From CAYRYU01 sp964428355 (GTDB lineage: Bacteria > Muiribacteriota > Ozemobacteria > Ozemobacterales > Ozemobacteraceae): DNA of 17,322 nt. Position 1 is the stretch's first letter; every line of letters begins with the position of its first letter. A program made the translations under genes and the position numbers. Under the pieces are notes generated by a model that worked only from the letters and a program-made list of their open reading frames with translations, was not told where the DNA came from and ran no database searches. Of this stretch, positions 13,956 to 17,322 are shown in pieces. The stretch is taken from contig CAYRYU010000135.1 of the NCBI GenBank assembly GCA_964428355.1, positions 1 to 17,322 on the forward strand. The letters are read 5' to 3'.

Positions 13956-15299
13956 ATGGCGGGGCCAGCTTCGCGACGGTTCAACCCGCTTGTCTTTCTG
14001 CCTCTCCTAGGCGATTCCATAGCCCTCTTCCTATCAGGTTTCCTGGCATACCAGATCCGGACTTCCGCGTTCTTCCAGGTCGACGACTATCTCCAGAACC
14101 CGCGTCAGTATTTTGTTCTTCTTGGAATGGCCCTCGTGATCTGGCACACGTTGTTGGCCTGGAAGGGCGGCTACGCGCAACGTCTTCTGATCTTCAGGAT
14201 CGACGAGCTCCTCCTCCAGTTCCAGACATCGATCATCCTGCTCTTGTTGCTGATGTCCGCGACCTTCCTCTACCATTCCTATGATTTCTCCCGTCTGATC
14301 CTCTTCTTCAGCTGGATTCTCTTCGTCCTTCTCGGAAGCCTGTCACGCCAGGTCACGCACCGGATAAGGGAATTCCTCCACCGCAAGGGAATGTTTCGCC
14401 GGAAGGTGATCCTGGCCGGCTCCGGGCCCAAGCTTGGTCTTTTCCGGAAACGGATCCTCGAAAATCCCTCCCTCGGAATAGATCTCCATGAGCTTCCCTC
14501 GATTGAAACCCCTCTGGAAACGGTGTTGTCGGAAAACCCCATCGACGAACTCTTTCTCTTCGGGGAGGAGGTTGCCTACGACCGGATATGGAGGCTGAGG
14601 GAAGCATCAGCCAACCAGGGGTTGACAATCCACCTCGTCCCCCGTTTCGGAAACCTCTACCTCCGCAATCTTTCAGGAGGGTTTTTCGATGGAACGGTCA
14701 TGATCAGCCTTGACTCACCGTCCGTGAAGAGTCTGACCCTACTGGTGAAACGTTCCATAGACATCGCTGTTTCCATCCTCTTCCTCCTTCTCCTTTCACC
14801 CATCATGTTGCTGCTAGCAATCCTCATCAAGCTGGACTCCCCGGGACCGGTCTTCTTCAGACAGCGCCGGATCGGCATCGAGGGCCGGGAGTTCGATATG
14901 TCCAAGTTCAGGTCGATGTTCGAGGATACTCCGGCATACGCCCTCACCCCCACTGAACGCGAAGATCCAAGGATTACCAGGATGGGCCGTTTTCTCCGGT
15001 CCTCTGGTCTCGACGAGCTTCCACAGTTATGGAATGTTGCCAGGGGGGACATGAGCCTGGTGGGCCCGCGCCCGGAAATGCCGTTCATCGTCGAAAAATA
15101 CTCCGATTTCGAACGGAAGCGCCTCAAGGTAAAGCCTGGAATAACCGGACTTTGGCAGGTTTATGCCCGGACGGCGAACCTGCCGATTCATGACCATGTC
15201 GAGTATGACCTGTACTACATCGAGAATTTTTCGTTCTCACTCGACCTGATGATCCTGCTGGACACAATCCCGACTTTGATCCTGAGAACGGGAATCTGA
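13956..15299 (+). CDS. Polyprenyl glycosylphosphotransferase (WbaP/CpsE-like)
   Basis: A 447-residue initiating enzyme for polysaccharide synthesis that moves a sugar-1-phosphate from a nucleotide sugar to undecaprenyl phosphate at the inner membrane. About four N-terminal helices (10-140) precede a nucleotide-binding-like middle domain (KVILAGSGPKLGLFRKRIL, about 148-166). The last 190 residues are the bacterial sugar transferase domain: KRSIDIAVSILFLLLLSPIM (membrane re-entrant helix), FFRQRRIGIEGREFDMSKFRSM, RFLRSSGLDELPQLWNV, GDMSLVGPRPEMP and KPGITGLWQV. Catalytic acid pairs sit in the SSGLDELP region. Full length, all motifs intact. The ATG is 1 nt after the stop of the tail-anchored gene with no clear Shine-Dalgarno of its own, so it is probably translationally coupled. 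The sugar (glucose, galactose or GlcNAc type) is not determined. Confidence 0.93.
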   Translation: MAGPASRRFNPLVFLPLLGDSIALFLSGFLAYQIRTSAFFQVDDYLQNPRQYFVLLGMALVIWHTLLAWKGGYAQRLLIFRIDELLLQFQTSIILLLLLMSATFLYHSYDFSRLILFFSWILFVLLGSLSRQVTHRIREFLHRKGMFRRKVILAGSGPKLGLFRKRILENPSLGIDLHELPSIETPLETVLSENPIDELFLFGEEVAYDRIWRLREASANQGLTIHLVPRFGNLYLRNLSGGFFDGTVMISLDSPSVKSLTLLVKRSIDIAVSILFLLLLSPIMLLLAILIKLDSPGPVFFRQRRIGIEGREFDMSKFRSMFEDTPAYALTPTEREDPRITRMGRFLRSSGLDELPQLWNVARGDMSLVGPRPEMPFIVEKYSDFERKRLKVKPGITGLWQVYARTANLPIHDHVEYDLYYIENFSFSLDLMILLDTIPTLILRTGI

Positions 15300-15308
15300 T
15301 TCCCTCAG
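15282..15308. other. Inverted repeat spanning the sugar transferase stop
   Basis: GGGAATC (15290-15296) and GATTCCC (15298-15304) flank a single T, with CTGA (15282-15285) and TCAG (15305-15308) outside them. The stop codon lies in the centre. No T-run follows, so it is not a standard terminator. The rest of the 103-bp gap to 15402 shows no gene. Confidence 0.3.
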
Positions 15309-15402
15309 CCCCTTTTCCTCGACCCGGGCGGAACTCATGCCCACGGGGGGGAGGAGGCCGAATGGCTTCAGCGATTCGTTCTCCGGAATGGAACCCTTCC
15401 CG

Positions 15403-17199
15403 TCAGAGCTCGCCGGTGGTGAACTGAGCCCAGAGGTTTTCCAGGTTCGCAACCTTCCTTCCTGATTTCGATCGGAGTCCGGATTTCTTGATCTTCAGTA
15501 GGTAGGGGTTGTTGGCTTTCAGGCTCCGTCTCGGAACCAGGTTCAGGAGTTTGTCGTTCTCCTGCCATTCGACCGAGAAGGCTGCGGGAAGAGAAGAACC
15601 AGTGAGGGAAAGGGCCGCCCCCGATTTCACGTCCGTGATCTCGATGAGGAAATCAGAATAGAGGGACCCTGTGTCCATCGGGCGATCGAATCGGATGAGG
15701 AATGGGCCCCACCGTGGAACCTGCGTGTCCCCGTTCTTCGGGGACGTCATCGAGATGATAGGCGTCGGATCGTCATCGGTCGTGAAAGTCAGGTAGTTCC
15801 CCGAATAGCTTTGGAGGTAACGCCCATCGACCGTCCGCGCACCCCACCTGGAAACCAGGAGACTGTAGCGGGAAAGCGCATTGAGCGGCTCCTTGGGGGT
15901 CAAAGTGATCGTGACGTTTCCTTCCCAACTGATCGTGAAGAACTTCTTCACGTCGGGACCCGTGAAAACACGGGTCTCACCGCTGACAGTGTCCTTGACC
16001 GTCATCTGGAAATCATCGAAGATGGTCTCCATTTCCATCCCCTGAGCGAAGCCGATAACGAACGGCCCGATGACGGGGACGGCTTTCTGTCCGTTGTACG
16101 GTGCAGTCCACGAGACTTTCGCTTTCTCGTTGACGGTGGATCCCTCCTGGGTCATCCGCACCCTGACGAGAGTCTGCCCGTCGACCTGGACGGGAATCCT
16201 GAGACCTGTAAGGCTTCGGTATCCCGACTTCTGGAGACTCATTTCAACCTGTGTTCCGGAGATTACTACGCTCTTGCAGAGGGTCCCATTCTGGGCGATG
16301 TCGATGTCTGATCCAATTCCCACCGTTACTTCCCGCACGGGAACAGCGTCTCCGTTAGTGAGACATTCCACGGCGTCAACTTCCAGGCCACCCCGGGTAT
16401 TGATGAAGTTGTCCCCCTTCCCGACTGCAACCGTTATCCCTTCATATCCGGGATAGAAGTTGATCCGGTCCGCACGGGAGGTTCCGGAAGCGGGAAAGAT
16501 CGCGGGAAAGGAAATCTCCCAGTCGAGGTACTCGAGCAGAACGGTAGCCGCGCTCGCGGCCATTCCGCCGGCATCCAGGTCGAATATGATCTGGCCGTTG
16601 GAATCCGAGATCCCGGTCATTCCGGTGCCGACTATCGAAGCCTTTACCCCTGGCAGGGAAAGCCATTCCGTGGCCGGTCCTTCGGTGTTGTTGGCAAGGA
16701 TGGTTGAGCTGCGATTTATGTCTAGCTCGAGAAGATACTTCCTCCCACCCACCACATCTACCCCGACCAGGCCCGAGTTTGATCCTCCCTTTCCGTCTTC
16801 TGCGATGCATTTGATCTCGCACCTTCCCGCCTGTATGGGCGCTTTCCAGGTCGCCTTCTGCGCCTGGCATGCCACGATGGTTCCGCCCGTGGCTGACCAC
16901 CTGAGGGTGACCTTATCCCCATCAGGGTCGAGGGCTTCCGCCGATAGAATCACTTCCCCCCCATATCCCACAAGCGTTTGCGAGGAGGAAAGGTTGATCT
17001 GTGGAGAAAGATTGGCGCTGGAATTCGTGCTGGTCGAAGTGGATGTACTGGTTCCGGCCAAACTCTCGCCGTCATCGGTGGTCGTTCCCGTCGTGGAGTT
17101 GAGAACCCCCGTTCCCGCCGAACAGCCCGCAAGGGCCGTCCCGAGAATGACAAGCAGGGAAATGTAGGCGAGGAACCGCTTTTTGTCGAAAACGAGCAT
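15403..17199 (-). CDS. Large lipoprotein with Ig-like (SbsA/Big_5-type) domains
   Basis: A 598-residue predicted surface or periplasmic lipoprotein. Signal peptide 1-25 with lipobox LAGC, acceptor Cys26; then a Ser/Thr-rich spacer (about 34-63, including a run of ST pairs). A PKD/Ig-like domain lies at about 66-150 (DPDGDKVTLRWSATGG). A middle region (150-355) is beta-rich and not recognised. Two tandem SbsA-type Ig-like domains follow: about 360-475 (NGQKAVPVIGPFVIGFAQGM to YLTFTT) and about 485-595 (NGDTQVPRWGPFLIRFDRPM to AQFTTG); their shared pattern is an obvious internal duplication. GGAGG 6 nt before the ATG fixes the start. It stands alone, convergent with the sugar transferase. No enzyme motif; a structural or adhesive role is inferred. 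Confidence 0.88.
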   Translation of the reverse strand: MLVFDKKRFLAYISLLVILGTALAGCSAGTGVLNSTTGTTTDDGESLAGTSTSTSTSTNSSANLSPQINLSSSQTLVGYGGEVILSAEALDPDGDKVTLRWSATGGTIVACQAQKATWKAPIQAGRCEIKCIAEDGKGGSNSGLVGVDVVGGRKYLLELDINRSSTILANNTEGPATEWLSLPGVKASIVGTGMTGISDSNGQIIFDLDAGGMAASAATVLLEYLDWEISFPAIFPASGTSRADRINFYPGYEGITVAVGKGDNFINTRGGLEVDAVECLTNGDAVPVREVTVGIGSDIDIAQNGTLCKSVVISGTQVEMSLQKSGYRSLTGLRIPVQVDGQTLVRVRMTQEGSTVNEKAKVSWTAPYNGQKAVPVIGPFVIGFAQGMEMETIFDDFQMTVKDTVSGETRVFTGPDVKKFFTISWEGNVTITLTPKEPLNALSRYSLLVSRWGARTVDGRYLQSYSGNYLTFTTDDDPTPIISMTSPKNGDTQVPRWGPFLIRFDRPMDTGSLYSDFLIEITDVKSGAALSLTGSSLPAAFSVEWQENDKLLNLVPRRSLKANNPYLLKIKKSGLRSKSGRKVANLENLWAQFTTGEL

Positions 17200-17284
17200 A
17201 ATCCACCTCCGCGGATGTTCCGCCCTATTATCGGTGGAATGCGGAAAATGGATTAGGGTCCGATGAAATTCGGTACCGTTGTGA

Positions 17285-17313
17285 TTGCATTATGCCCTGT
17301 TTTCTGGTATCAT
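17285..17313 (+). promoter_or_regulatory. Outward-facing promoter at the right edge
   Basis: TTGCAT (17285-17290), exactly 17 nt, TATCAT (17308-17313), with TGG before the -10 giving an extended -10. Matches are four and five of six. Transcription would start near 17320 and run into a gene beyond the window, divergent from the lipoprotein at 17199. Confidence 0.6.
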
Positions 17314-17322
17314 CAGACTTTA

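Noticed and set aside
12854..14020. 388-codon Gly/Arg-rich frame on the minus strand
   Set aside because: It mirrors the proline-rich linker of the tail-anchored protein; the Gly-rich composition is the complement of Pro codons. The plus frame has a folded-looking head and a membrane helix.
17031..17060. Run of Ser-Thr pairs in the large lipoprotein, as a possible DNA tandem repeat
   Set aside because: The codons vary, so there is no exact DNA repeat; it is a low-complexity linker after the lipid anchor.
1..17322. Search for CRISPR arrays, insertion sequences, tRNA or rRNA genes
   Set aside because: No regularly spaced repeats, transposase motifs, tRNA-like folds or rRNA stretches were noticed by eye; a covariance-model scan was not possible here.

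Overview
The window is bacterial chromosome, GC-rich (roughly 55-60% by eye) and gene-dense. Genes sit in short operons on both strands, most with clear Shine-Dalgarno sites and recognisable sigma70-type promoters. Two predicted lipoproteins with lipoboxes, a GT9 (heptosyltransferase-family) enzyme and an undecaprenyl-phosphate sugar-phosphate transferase suggest a diderm (Gram-negative type) cell that builds surface glycans. A four-subunit 2-oxoacid:ferredoxin oxidoreductase suggests anaerobic, ferredoxin-based metabolism. I cannot name the phylum; an uncultured anaerobic lineage is a guess.

Layout. 1-2800 holds single genes in alternating orientation: a lipoprotein with a carboxypeptidase-regulatory-like C-terminal domain (-), a YjbQ/UPF0047 protein (-), a small zinc-ribbon-like protein (+), a DJ-1/PfpI protein (-) and a two-helix membrane protein behind a perfect consensus promoter (+). 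2818-6334 is a leftward operon of three overlapping glycosyltransferase genes: an ArnT/PMT-like membrane enzyme, a GT9 enzyme with a cysteine-bearing N-terminal extension, and a Dpm1-like GT2. 6335-6742 is a divergent control region with promoters in both directions and a possible 54-codon gene. 6743-9803 is a rightward porG-porD-porA-porB operon closed by a strong terminator. 9914-12821 is a leftward pair, a GH31 alpha-glycosidase followed by a small cupin, with an odd start region. 12965-15299 is a rightward pair: a tail-anchored protein with a PH-like head and a long proline-rich linker, then a WbaP/CpsE-type initiating sugar transferase. 15403-17199 is a large lipoprotein with Ig-like domains (-). 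A promoter at the right edge points out of the window.

How the parts fit. The GT2, GT9 and ArnT-like enzymes make sense as one pathway: the GT2 charges polyprenyl phosphate with a sugar, and the membrane enzyme transfers it across the membrane. The sugar transferase at 13956 would start a separate polyprenyl-linked glycan. The por operon makes or uses acetyl-CoA and reduced ferredoxin and has no evident link to the glycan genes. I see no mobile element, CRISPR array, tRNA, rRNA or phage gene. No part stands out as a clear new multi-gene system. The best leads are the PH-like tail-anchored protein paired with the sugar transferase, the coupled short ORF and hairpin at the GH31 start, and a few small unassigned proteins.
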